56,470 nucleotides of DNA, from the NCBI GenBank assembly GCA_030447905.1, contig JAUJNZ010000002.1:111999-168468 (forward strand). Reading direction: 5' to 3'. Shown piece after piece: positions 17,862 to 26,140 of this stretch; position 1 is the first letter of the stretch, and each line of letters opens with the position of its first letter. The notes under the pieces are model-generated. The model worked only from the letters and a program-made list of their open reading frames with translations, did not search any database and was not told the DNA's origin. Made by a program: the position numbers and the translations under genes. The DNA is from Thermoleophilaceae bacterium. GTDB taxonomy: Bacteria > Actinomycetota > Thermoleophilia > Solirubrobacterales > Thermoleophilaceae.

Positions 17862-20099
17862 CTACCCCCGTTCCGCGAACGTCACCTCGCGGTCGGGCTG
17901 GACCGCCCATCCGCCGCCTCCCCAGCGCACCCGTGTGCCGTCGGCGAGCCGGGCCGAAGCCCGTCCGAGCCGCGGCTCGCCCCATAGCGTGGCCTCGAGC
18001 GGGCGCTCGTGCTCGGGGGTGTCCCCGAGCCCGCGGGCGACGTGCTCCCTCGGAGACGTGACGACGATCGATCCGCTCCGCACCCACGCAGGGATCCGCC
18101 CGAGCGGGGCAGGGGCGATCACCTCCCGGCCGCCGGACACCGCCGCGGCCGTCCAGAAGTCGATCCACTCGCCGCGCGGGAGGTAGACGCGGCGCTCGCG
18201 CGCTCCCTCCTCGAGTACGGGCGCGACCCACAGGGCCGGGCCGTAGCCGAAGGCGTCGGCGATCGTCCAGCCGCGCGGATCGCCGGGGTCGGTCAGGCAC
18301 AGCGGGCGCACGATGGGCAGACCGCAGCGCGTCGCGGTGGCCGCCGCGGCGCGCGTGTAGGGAACGAGTTGCTCGTGGAGCAGGAGGAGCTGCCGGTACA
18401 GGTCGAGGGTCTCGCGGTCGTAGGTCCACGGCTCCTGCTCGAAGCGCCCGTGAGAGTGCAGCAGCGGCGTGAAGCATCCGAGCTCGAGCCAGCGCACGAG
18501 AAGCTCCCTGGGGCAGCGCTCGACGAGGCGCCTGCCGAGATAGCCGCCCACGTCGTGCGACCAGTTGGAGAAGCCACTGGCGGCCGCCGAGAGGGTCGCG
18601 CCCACGAGCGCACCCAGCGACCAGAAGTCGCTCACCTGGTCGCCGCCCCATGTGACCCCCTCGGCCTGGGCGCCCGTCCATGCGCTCCGGGCGAACAGGA
18701 CGCCGGTCTCCGGGTGGGCCTCGCCGAGCGCACGCCGCATCGAGCGTCGGTACAGCCCCCCGTGGGCCCACGCGGCCTGGGCGCCACGGCGCCCGTCGGC
18801 GAACCGGACATCCTCGGGGAGGTAGTACCCCTCGCCGTCGTCGGCCTTGATCCCCTCGACGCCGAGCTCGAGCACCGGCCGCGCGAGCTCGCGCCACCAG
18901 GCGTCGGCGGCCTCGGACGTGAAGTCGACCGGCGAGCCCGTGCCCATCCACCACTGGGCAACGTAGGGCTCACGGCCGCCCGGGCCGCGCACGAAGTGGC
19001 CCGCCGCAGCGCCCTCGGCGTAGTTCTCGGCGGGCTCGGCGTGAAGGCGCTCCGACTCGGCGTCAGGGGGTCGCTGGCCCTCGCTCGACTCGAGGTTGAC
19101 CCACGGGGCGCACCACACCACCGTGCGCACACCGGCTTCCCGCATGCGCGCGATCAGCCCGGGGGCGTCGGGGAACTGGTGGGGGTTGAAGCGCCAGGTG
19201 TTGTACTGGGTCTCCCACGGCGAGTCGATGACGATCGCGTCGAGCGGCAGCGCGTGGCGGGCGTAGCCCTCGAAGTCATCCTCGACGTCGCTCTGGTGCG
19301 CATAGACGTCGCGGCTCTTCCAGTGCCCGTACGCCCACTCCGGCAGGAGCGCGGGCAGGCCGGTGAGCCGGAGGAGGTCGCGCAGCCGCGCCGCCGGGGT
19401 GGCGCGCGTGAGCAGGTGCAGCCGCAGCGCTCCCTCGGCGGCGCGCGTCGAGACCTCAACCGGCTCGTCGAGGCCGAACTCGGCGCCGGGGCCGTTGGCC
19501 GAGAGCCAGACCGCGTAGCCGGCGCTCGAGATCACCCAGGGCAGCGGCGCGCAGTCGCCCTGCGGCACTCCACCCACGTCGAGCAGGTCGGGGGGGCAGT
19601 CGGGGCCCGTGTAGCGGCGATCGGCTCCGAGCCGGATGCGGCGCCCGGACTGGTCGAGACGGTGGCCGTGGTTTGCGCCGAGGCCGACGAACCGCTCCCC
19701 GGCCGCTCGGCCCCAACGCGCGCCGAGGCGCAGAGGCTCGCCCGCGACCTCGAAAACGATCACGAGGCGCGCGGGCTCGAGCCGCAGCCGCAGGCAGAAG
19801 CGGCGTCCGCCTCCCGTGAGGGTCCCGTCCAGCTCGACCTCGCCGGCGCGCGCGACGCCGCCGTCAACCCGCTCGACGAGCTCCGGCGCCTCGAGCTGCT
19901 CGGCGGCGATCACGCCCTCCGTCGGCTGCACGAAGCGATCCCGACTCTCGCCGGCCGCGGCCCAGAAGGTGAGCCCGCCCAGCAGCGCCTCTCCGGCGCG
20001 CTCGAGCGTGAGCGAGAAGGGGTCGAAGCAGACCCGCAGGGACAGCGGCCAGAGGTCGAGGCGCGCTTCGCCCGCCTCGATCGACAGGCGCTCGCTCAC
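17862..20099 (-). CDS. Glycoside hydrolase family 31 alpha-glycosidase
   Basis: A 745-residue GH31 enzyme, which removes alpha-linked glucose or xylose with retention. An N-terminal beta-sandwich (about residues 1-230) leads into the TIM barrel. The nucleophile is Asp420 in GIKADDGEGYY, equal to the KTDFGE motif of YicI-type enzymes; the acid/base Asp is in VTWGGDQVSDFWSLG. YAHQSDVEDD, DSPWETQYNTWRFN and GGYLGRR further match the family. No signal peptide is seen, so it should be cytoplasmic. Start is GTG at 20099. It diverges from the PHP-glycosyltransferase gene across a 155-bp region that carries a Pho-box-like array. Alpha-glucosidase or alpha-xylosidase cannot be decided by eye. Confidence 0.92.
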   Translation of the reverse strand: MSERLSIEAGEARLDLWPLSLRVCFDPFSLTLERAGEALLGGLTFWAAAGESRDRFVQPTEGVIAAEQLEAPELVERVDGGVARAGEVELDGTLTGGGRRFCLRLRLEPARLVIVFEVAGEPLRLGARWGRAAGERFVGLGANHGHRLDQSGRRIRLGADRRYTGPDCPPDLLDVGGVPQGDCAPLPWVISSAGYAVWLSANGPGAEFGLDEPVEVSTRAAEGALRLHLLTRATPAARLRDLLRLTGLPALLPEWAYGHWKSRDVYAHQSDVEDDFEGYARHALPLDAIVIDSPWETQYNTWRFNPHQFPDAPGLIARMREAGVRTVVWCAPWVNLESSEGQRPPDAESERLHAEPAENYAEGAAAGHFVRGPGGREPYVAQWWMGTGSPVDFTSEAADAWWRELARPVLELGVEGIKADDGEGYYLPEDVRFADGRRGAQAAWAHGGLYRRSMRRALGEAHPETGVLFARSAWTGAQAEGVTWGGDQVSDFWSLGALVGATLSAAASGFSNWSHDVGGYLGRRLVERCPRELLVRWLELGCFTPLLHSHGRFEQEPWTYDRETLDLYRQLLLLHEQLVPYTRAAAATATRCGLPIVRPLCLTDPGDPRGWTIADAFGYGPALWVAPVLEEGARERRVYLPRGEWIDFWTAAAVSGGREVIAPAPLGRIPAWVRSGSIVVTSPREHVARGLGDTPEHERPLEATLWGEPRLGRASARLADGTRVRWGGGGWAVQPDREVTFAERG

Positions 20100-20161
20100 G
20101 GAGGACGATCTTCTTCGCCTCCGCTCGCGAGATGTTTCCCTCGCGTTAACGCGATCTTGCG

Positions 20162-20194
20162 TTCACCAGCTCGTCACAGCAGGTTCTCGGCCCG
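20162..20194 (+). promoter_or_regulatory. Pho-box-like direct repeats before the PHP-glycosyltransferase gene
   Basis: Three pentamers at exact 11-bp spacing: TTCAC at 20162, GTCAC at 20173 and TTCTC at 20184. The known PhoP/PhoB box is built from 11-bp direct repeats with a TTCAC-like core. The orientation is toward the plus-strand gene at 20255. The same pattern precedes pstS (33626) and the CpsB-type PHP gene (31786). Confidence 0.6.
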
Positions 20195-20254
20195 ATAACC
20201 CTGGGTGAGCAGGCAATCCTACTCTCGGTACGACCACGAGAAGAAGGAGCCGAG

Positions 20255-22528
20255 ATGATCCAGCCACCGAAGAGCAGGGTCGACCTCCACTGTCACTCGA
20301 CGGCCTCCGCGGTCGGGAAGCTAGGCGTCCAGCGAGCTCTCGGGCTGCCGGAGTGCGCCACCCCGCCCGAGGAGGTCTACGAGCTCGCGAAGCGCCGCGG
20401 AATGGACTTCGTGACGATCACCGACCACGACACGATCGACGGGGCGCTCGCCATCGCCGACCGCCCGGACGCGTTTGTCTCCGAGGAGCTGACCGCGAGC
20501 TTCCGCGCAGAGCCTCAGGCGGTGCACGTCCTCTGCTACGGCATCGATGGCAACGACCACGAGTGGCTGCAGCGTCACTCAGACGACGTCGAGGCGTGTG
20601 CGGGCTACCTCGACGAGCAGGGCATCGCCTGCGCGCTGGCCCATCCCTTCTACGCGGTGGCGGCGCCGCTGACCGCCCGCCACCGCCGCCGTCTCGCCGA
20701 GCTCTTCCCGATCTGGGAGACCCGCAACGGGTCGCGCGCGCGCGAGCTCAACCTCCCGGCGGCGGTGTACATCGACACCCACGGTGGCACGAGCGTCGGC
20801 GGCTCCGACGACCACGCGGGCATCGACATCGGGCGCACCTGGACCGAAGCCCCTCCGGCCGAGACACCCGAGGAGTTCCTCGACCACCTCCGCGCCGGGC
20901 GGCTCGAGGCAGCAGGCGACCAGGGCAGCGCCGCGAAGTGGGCGCACGCCGCGCTGGCGCTCGCCGTGCGGGTCCTCGGCGCCGCCGATGTCCCGGCCGA
21001 CGGCCGGCGCGCAAGCCCCGCCGCCGTGCTCGAGCTCGTCGAGCGGGTCGTGCGCGAGGGCGGCGCGCGCACGAGCGCGGTCGGTGCCGACCTTGACCCG
21101 GCAGACGCACTGGCGTTGCTCGAGGCGTGGCTCGCGGCGCTCGAGCTGGACCTGCGCGGCCCCGAGCTGATCGCCCTGCTGCAGCACGACGACTTCAGCC
21201 ACGCGGCGCTGTTTCGGCGCGCCCGGCGCGCTCACGAGCGGGGGCTTCGGCGTGCCGCCGAGAGCGCCGTCGCGGCGCTCGAGGGCGGCGGCGAAGCCGC
21301 CGGCGCGGCCGCGGGACTGTTCGAGGCTCTGATTCCCGCGATCCCCTACGCACCGGCGGCCTCCTTCCTCGGATGTGAGAAGGCAAAGCTCGTGGCCCGG
21401 GAGGGCGAGCCGCCCCGCGTCGCGATCGTCACCGACGCGATCCAAGGCGTCCACGGGGTGACCCGCACGATCGAGGAGCTACGCGGGCGTGGCGTGCCCG
21501 GATTCGAGGTCGAGGTGGTGGGAACCGACCCGGCCGTCGACCGCCGGCTCGCGGCGGTGGCCGAGCTCGAGGTCCCCTTTTACCCCGGGCTGCAAATCGG
21601 GGTTCCGACACTGCCCGGCCTGGTCGAGGTCCTCGCGGAGGGCCGCTACGACGCGGTCCATCTGACCTCTCCCGGCCCCGCCGGGGTCGCCGCCGCACTC
21701 GTCGCCCGCACCCTGGAGCTTCCGCTCCTCGCGAGCCACCATACGGAGCTCGGGGCCTACGCGCACCTGCGCTCCGGCGACTCGACCCTCGCGGGCGGAG
21801 TCGATCTCGGGCTGGCCGCCTTCTACGGTGCCTGCGACATGGTCCTCTCGCCCAGCGCGGCGGCCGACGCGTCCCTGCGGGCCCTGGGCGTCGGCGACGA
21901 CAAGGTGGCTCGCTGGGGCCGGGGGGTCGAGCTGGCGCGGTTCGGACCGCACCATCGCGTCGAGGGCCACCTGCCCGGCGAGCTGAACGTCCTCTACGCC
22001 GGCCGGCTGACCCGGGAGAAGGGTGTCGAGCTCCTCGCCGAGTCGTTCCTCGACGCTCATGCCCGGGACCGGCGCCTGCACCTCGTGCTCGCCGGCGGGG
22101 GACCAGAAGAGGAGCTCCTGCGCGAGCGCCTCGGCGACCGCGCGACCTTCCTGGGCTGGCTCGAGGGCGACGAGCTCGCCCGGGCCTATGCGAGCGCCGA
22201 CCTGTTCCTGTTCGCGAGCACGACCGACACGTTCGGTCAGGTCATCCTCGAGGCCCAGGCGAGCGGCCTGCCCGTCGTGGCGGTGGCCGAGGGCGGGCCC
22301 TGCGATCTCGTCGAGGACGGGGTGACGGGGCTGCTGCGCCCGGCGAGGGCCGAGGCGCTGGGCCCTGCCTTGATCGCGCTGGCCTCCTCGCCGTCCGATC
22401 GCAGCCGGCTGGGGCGCGCGGGCGAGCGCTCGGCCCGCGGCCATACCTGGGAGCGCGCCCTCGTCCAGCTCGCCACCGGCTACGGGCGGGCCCTCTCGTC
22501 TCCGCTCGCGGCGGTCAGGGCCGCCTGA
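20255..22528 (+). CDS. PHP-domain / GT4 glycosyltransferase fusion protein
   Basis: A 757-residue two-domain protein. Residues 1-230 form a PHP metal-dependent phosphoesterase domain: DLHCHS (His12, His14), TDHDT, ALAHPF and GGSDDHAG are metal-site motifs. A helical stretch follows (~240-375). Residues ~385-757 are a GT-B glycosyltransferase of family 4: VAIVTDAIQGVHGVTRTIEE at the acceptor side, LLASHHTEL, LYAGRLTREKGVELLAESF and TDTFGQVILEAQASGLPVV with the donor-binding E-x7-E. GT4 members transfer sugars from nucleotide donors, often to lipids; PHP domains hydrolyse phosphoesters. ATG start behind AGAAGGAG. The upstream Pho-like array suggests induction under phosphate limitation, where glycolipids can replace phospholipids (inference). 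Confidence 0.9.
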   Translation: MIQPPKSRVDLHCHSTASAVGKLGVQRALGLPECATPPEEVYELAKRRGMDFVTITDHDTIDGALAIADRPDAFVSEELTASFRAEPQAVHVLCYGIDGNDHEWLQRHSDDVEACAGYLDEQGIACALAHPFYAVAAPLTARHRRRLAELFPIWETRNGSRARELNLPAAVYIDTHGGTSVGGSDDHAGIDIGRTWTEAPPAETPEEFLDHLRAGRLEAAGDQGSAAKWAHAALALAVRVLGAADVPADGRRASPAAVLELVERVVREGGARTSAVGADLDPADALALLEAWLAALELDLRGPELIALLQHDDFSHAALFRRARRAHERGLRRAAESAVAALEGGGEAAGAAAGLFEALIPAIPYAPAASFLGCEKAKLVAREGEPPRVAIVTDAIQGVHGVTRTIEELRGRGVPGFEVEVVGTDPAVDRRLAAVAELEVPFYPGLQIGVPTLPGLVEVLAEGRYDAVHLTSPGPAGVAAALVARTLELPLLASHHTELGAYAHLRSGDSTLAGGVDLGLAAFYGACDMVLSPSAAADASLRALGVGDDKVARWGRGVELARFGPHHRVEGHLPGELNVLYAGRLTREKGVELLAESFLDAHARDRRLHLVLAGGGPEEELLRERLGDRATFLGWLEGDELARAYASADLFLFASTTDTFGQVILEAQASGLPVVAVAEGGPCDLVEDGVTGLLRPARAEALGPALIALASSPSDRSRLGRAGERSARGHTWERALVQLATGYGRALSSPLAAVRAA

Positions 22529-22843
22529 GCGAGGATCGGCGCGGGGGTCTTGGGACCACCGCCGCGCGGGAGCACCCTTCCGAGCGTCACCGAGGTCGCC
22601 GTCGCTCCCGCGATCAGCAGCAAGCCCGCGGGGCCCGGCGTGGCGAGGCCCGACCGCGCGCGCCGCGGCGGGGTCTCCTCCCCCGCGGCTGGCCAGCACG
22701 AAGGCGGCGAGGCTCGGCGCCGCGGTGGCAAAGCTGCGACGCAGCACCTCCGCGCGCAGCGGCGCGTCGAGCGCTTCGGCGCCCTCGCGCTGAAGCTCGG
22801 CGAGGTTGCGGTGAACGCGTGTGGCCGGCGCAGAGGCCCGCAC
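22480..22843 (-). pseudogene. Possible frameshifted hypothetical ORF
   Basis: The 22529-23187 stretch has no solid gene. On the minus strand a frame from a start at 22843 reads plausibly (RVHRNLAELQREGAEALDAP, RRSFATAAPSLAAFVLA) but turns to low-quality sequence. A second frame ending at 22480 resumes with a hydrophobic run (PAGLLLIAGATATSVTLGRV). A single shift near 22670-22720 would join them into a ~110-residue protein with one or two membrane segments. No family is recognised and the end overlaps the glycosyltransferase gene by 49 bases. Confidence 0.25.
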
Positions 22844-22876
22844 CGGCTGGAGACGGGGTGGCGGCGAGAGGTCTGG

Positions 22877-22996
22877 CTACAGGAGCACGGCCAGGGCCGT
22901 CACCGTCACGGCCGGTATCCCGAGCGCGGCCCCCGCGCTGCGAACCCACCGGTGGACGAAGATGGCGGCGGCGATCCCGAGAGTGAACTCGATCAT
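22877..22996 (-). CDS. Possible 39-residue membrane miniprotein
   Basis: ATG at 22996 opens a 39-residue frame (MIEFTLGIAAAIFVHRWVRS then AGAALGIPAVTVTALAVLL) with two hydrophobic runs flanking an HRWVR turn, like a tiny two-helix or hairpin membrane protein. There is no clear ribosome site. It lies just upstream of the possible frameshifted ORF on the same strand. Confidence 0.3.
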   Translation of the reverse strand: MIEFTLGIAAAIFVHRWVRSAGAALGIPAVTVTALAVLL

Positions 22997-23187
22997 GGCG
23001 CCATCTTCGGCCTGACCCGGCAGGCTCTTGTAACCGGTCGGTGTAGGACTCGTGAAGACTTCGTTATCGGCGCGACCGGGGCGCCGCAACGCCGAGGAGC
23101 GGCTTGTCGACCGCGCCGACAACAGGTCCAAGGTGTTCGCCCCGCTCGCCTGAAGCGACGGGGTGACCTTCTGTACCCTCAAGGCCC

Positions 23188-23322
23188 TTGACGCTCCGTA
23201 GAGAGAGGGCATGCAACGATCGCCCGACGCCCGAGCTGCGGCGTGTCGGCCGCGCGCTGGCCTTCTTCCTCGCTTGCGCTGCGCTCTTCGCCGGCGCGAT
23301 GGCGATCGGACTGTTTCACTGA
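23188..23322 (+). CDS. Possible 44-residue membrane miniprotein
   Basis: A TTG-initiated frame ends eight bases before the VTT gene and reads ELRRVGRALAFFLACAALFA then GAMAIGLFH: a basic N-terminal part and one membrane helix. The position directly upstream of a membrane-protein gene and the in-phase hydrophobic run suggest a real short gene, but start and existence are uncertain. Confidence 0.35.
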   Translation: MTLRRERACNDRPTPELRRVGRALAFFLACAALFAGAMAIGLFH

Positions 23323-23329
23323 GCGGCGC

Positions 23330-23998
23330 GTGAGGCGACTGGCGTGCCGGCTCGCCTCGCCTCGGACTCGCCTCGCGGCCCTGGGCGCAACGCTCGCCGC
23401 GGGCGTGCTCCTGGTGCTCCTGCTCGGCGTTCCCTCGCCAACCGACATCCGGACCGCGATCGATGGCGCCGGTCTGGCCGCGCCGCTCGTGTTCGTTGCG
23501 CTCTACGCACTGCTCACCGTCTTCCTCGTTCCCGCAGCGCCGGCGTCGCTCGCCGCCGGGGCACTGTTCGGGGTGGCCGCGGGCACCGCCCTGGTCGCCG
23601 TCGGCGCGACGCTGGGCGCGACCGGCGCCTTCTTGGTCGCGAGGCGGCTCGGCCGGCCGGAGGTCGAGCGGATCGTCGGGCGCCGCTCGGTGCGCGTCGA
23701 CCGCTGGCTCGAGCGCAACGGCTTTCTCGTCATGCTCTACGCCCGGCTCGTACCCATCGTTCCGTTCAACGTCCTCAACTACGTCGCCGGGGCGAGCGCC
23801 CTATCGGTACGCGACTATGTACTCGCCACCTCCGTCGGCATCCTGCCGGGGGCCTTCGCCTACGTGGCGCTCGGCGGCTCGCTGGACGAGCCCGGCTCTC
23901 CCCAGTTCCTGATCGCGGTCGGCCTGGTGCTCGTGCTCGCGGTCGCGGGTCCGCTCGTTGGCCGCCGGCTGGGACCTGCCGGCGACTCCGACTCCTAG
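23330..23998 (+). CDS. VTT (DedA/TVP38)-family membrane protein
   Basis: A 222-residue integral membrane protein of the VTT/SNARE-associated family, whose members are proposed lipid scramblases or ion-coupled transporters. The core motif is recognisable: FLVPAAPASLAAGALFG (re-entrant loop), GATGAFLVARRLGR, and ARLVPIVPFNVLNYVAGASA (second re-entrant region with conserved Arg and Pro), followed by GILPGAFAYVALGG. GTG at 23330 is chosen because the frame upstream lacks coding character. A second family member lies at 41374 with the same order of motifs. Confidence 0.85.
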   Translation: MRRLACRLASPRTRLAALGATLAAGVLLVLLLGVPSPTDIRTAIDGAGLAAPLVFVALYALLTVFLVPAAPASLAAGALFGVAAGTALVAVGATLGATGAFLVARRLGRPEVERIVGRRSVRVDRWLERNGFLVMLYARLVPIVPFNVLNYVAGASALSVRDYVLATSVGILPGAFAYVALGGSLDEPGSPQFLIAVGLVLVLAVAGPLVGRRLGPAGDSDS

Positions 23999-24403
23999 AC
24001 GCAGTCGCCGACCCGACCGCCGCGACGCTCGAGGAGGCCGGTCCTCCGTCCCTCGCTGCCATAGATCCAGGGCAGCGCCGGACCGTGTCGACGGCGCGTC
24101 GCCGCCAGCCGGAAGGTGTCCCGCTGCGGCGCTCCCCCAGGACGCCGGCACTCAGGGGGAGGTGGCCGGGGAAGAGCGGGCACGAGCCTCCTCCGAAGGG
24201 TCGCGGCGAGCCAGCGGGGCTCGCCCGAGGAATCGACAATGGCGAGGTCCTCGGGCACCGTCCAGCCGAGCCCGAGCGGCGCGTCGGCGCGTCGGCGCGT
24301 CGGGGCGTCGGGCGTCGCGGCTTGTCATATCGAGAGCCGCGCGCATCTGGTCGGACTCGTATCGGCTCGACGAACCGGGTCCCAGCCGTCGGAGCGCCCG
24401 AGA
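23999..24403. other. 405-bp intergenic stretch without a supported gene
   Basis: Between the VTT gene and the end of the BCCT gene, which converge here. Open frames are Arg/Pro-rich shadows. It contains a short GC-rich tandem repeat (24278-24316). No hairpin with a T run was seen. Confidence 0.5.
24278..24316. repeat. 8-bp GC-rich tandem repeat
   Basis: Three exact copies of GGCGCGTC at 24278, 24286 and 24294, then GGGGCGTC at 24302 and a shortened GGGCGTC at 24310. Simple-sequence type, in a non-coding stretch. Confidence 0.8.
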
Positions 24404-25984
24404 TCAGCCCTGCCCCGGCCGGCCCTCGACGGTCGGGCGGAGCGGCACGCCACCGGCACGAGTGCGCTCGCGGCGCTCCTCCTCGGCCCCTCGGGTCTCC
24501 TCCTGCAGGGCCCGGTAGAGGGCGACGCACATCGCGAGGATCACGAAGACGAAGGGGAGGGCCGCGAGGATCGAGGCCTGCTGTAGCGCGTCGAGGCCCC
24601 CGGCGACAAGAAGGATGGCGGCAAAGGCACCCATGACGAGGCCCCATATCACCTGGGTGACCTTGCTCGGCGTAAGGATCCCTCCCGACGTGAACCGAGC
24701 GAGGACGACCGTGCCCGCGTCGGCTCCGGCCACGAAGAAGATGAAGACCAGGACGATGGCGATGATCGAGGTCACAAGGCCAAGCGGAAGCTGCTCGAAG
24801 AACGTGAAGAGCCCGACGGCCTCGTCCCCGGCGACCGCCCGGCTGATCAGACCTCCTGTCGCCCGATCGATTTCGATGCCCGCACCCCCGAAGACGGCGA
24901 ACCACGCGAAGGAGAGAAGACTCGGCACGATAAGGACGGCGGCGATGAACTCCCTGATCGTCCGCCCGCGAGAGACGCGGGCGATGAAAGAGCCGACGTA
25001 CGGCGCCCACGAGATCCACGTGGCCCAATAGAAGAGCGTCCACTGTCCGGCCCAGTCGTCCTTGGCGAACGCGTTGATCCGGAAGCTCATGGGAATCAGG
25101 TCGCCCAGATAGCTTCCCGTAAGCTGGGTGAAGGCGTTCAACTGGACCAGGGTCGGGCCCGTCACGAGGACGAAGAGCATGAGCAGACCGGCGAACACGA
25201 GGCTCGCTCCCGAGAGCCACTTGATGCCGCGCTCGAGGCCGGTCACCGCCGAGGCGATGAAGACGACCGTGGTCACGGCGATGATCACGATCTGCGCCCC
25301 CGAGCTGTTAGGTACGTTGAACGTGAAGTTCAGGCCGCTGTTGATCTGAAGCGCGCCCAGCCCGAGCGAGACCGCGACCCCGAAGAGGGTGGCGAGGACC
25401 GCGAGGACGTCGATGAAGTGGCCGAGCGGCCCGTCCATTCGCTTCCCGAAGATCGGTCGAAGGACCGCGCTGATCAGGCCGGGGCGGTCCTGGCGGAAAT
25501 TGAAGTAGGCGATCGCGAGGGCGATGACCGCATAGATCGCCCAGGGGTGCAGCGCCCAGTGGAAGAAGGCATAGCGGAGGCCGACGTCCGCGGCGTCAGT
25601 CGTACCGGGGCGTGCGAGGCCGTACGGGGGATCGACGCCGAAGTGGTGGACGGGCTCGGACACCGACCAGAAGACCAGGCCGATGCCCATCCCGGCTTGG
25701 AAGAGCATCGCGAACCAGAAGAAGCGGCTGAACTCGGGCTCGTCGTCGTCCTTGCCGAGCTTTATGCGCCCGAATCGACCCAGAGCGAGGTACAGGGCGA
25801 AGACGAGGAAGAAGGTCGTGGCAATCAGGTAGAGCCACCCGAAGTCGGCCACGACGAAGTCCTGGGCCACCTTGGTCACCGAGCCGAGGGTCTTCGAGCT
25901 GATCACCCCCCAGGCGACGAAGGCCAGCGAGAGGCCGCCGGCGATCCAGAAGACGGGAGTCACTTGTCTCCTGAGCTCCCGCAT
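24404..25984 (-). CDS. BCCT-family betaine/carnitine/choline transporter
   Basis: A 526-residue secondary transporter with about twelve membrane helices that imports quaternary ammonium compounds (glycine betaine, choline or carnitine) with Na+ or H+, usually for osmoprotection. Signature segments are AMLFQAGMGIGLVFWSVSEP (helix 3 region with GMGIG), FFHWALHPWAIYA, and WISWAPYVGSFIARVSRGRT followed by IREF, the family motif. GMGIG is the form found in Na+-coupled members. The C-terminal tail is charged (EEERRERTR) and may sense ionic strength as in BetP (inference). The ATG at 25984 follows a poor ribosome site; an AT-rich TATTTTTAAA run lies just upstream. No betaine-metabolism genes are adjacent. 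Confidence 0.94.
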   Translation of the reverse strand: MRELRRQVTPVFWIAGGLSLAFVAWGVISSKTLGSVTKVAQDFVVADFGWLYLIATTFFLVFALYLALGRFGRIKLGKDDDEPEFSRFFWFAMLFQAGMGIGLVFWSVSEPVHHFGVDPPYGLARPGTTDAADVGLRYAFFHWALHPWAIYAVIALAIAYFNFRQDRPGLISAVLRPIFGKRMDGPLGHFIDVLAVLATLFGVAVSLGLGALQINSGLNFTFNVPNSSGAQIVIIAVTTVVFIASAVTGLERGIKWLSGASLVFAGLLMLFVLVTGPTLVQLNAFTQLTGSYLGDLIPMSFRINAFAKDDWAGQWTLFYWATWISWAPYVGSFIARVSRGRTIREFIAAVLIVPSLLSFAWFAVFGGAGIEIDRATGGLISRAVAGDEAVGLFTFFEQLPLGLVTSIIAIVLVFIFFVAGADAGTVVLARFTSGGILTPSKVTQVIWGLVMGAFAAILLVAGGLDALQQASILAALPFVFVILAMCVALYRALQEETRGAEEERRERTRAGGVPLRPTVEGRPGQG

Positions 25985-26140
25985 CTCGTTTAAAAATACC
26001 CCGAGATCCGGCCCTCAATGCCACTCGGCCGGCCCCTCAGTCGAGACAGTGGGGCAATCAGCGGCTTTCCGGCAGACTCGGTCTCCGCCGGGGTTTCGTC
26101 TTCCTCCTCCACCCACGGATCGAGACAGCGCGACCTCGAG

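Noticed and set aside
18009-20198. 729-codon plus-strand open frame opposite the GH31 gene
   Set aside because: The antisense strand of a strong GH31 gene; no domain logic and repetitive Arg/Glu/Val composition.
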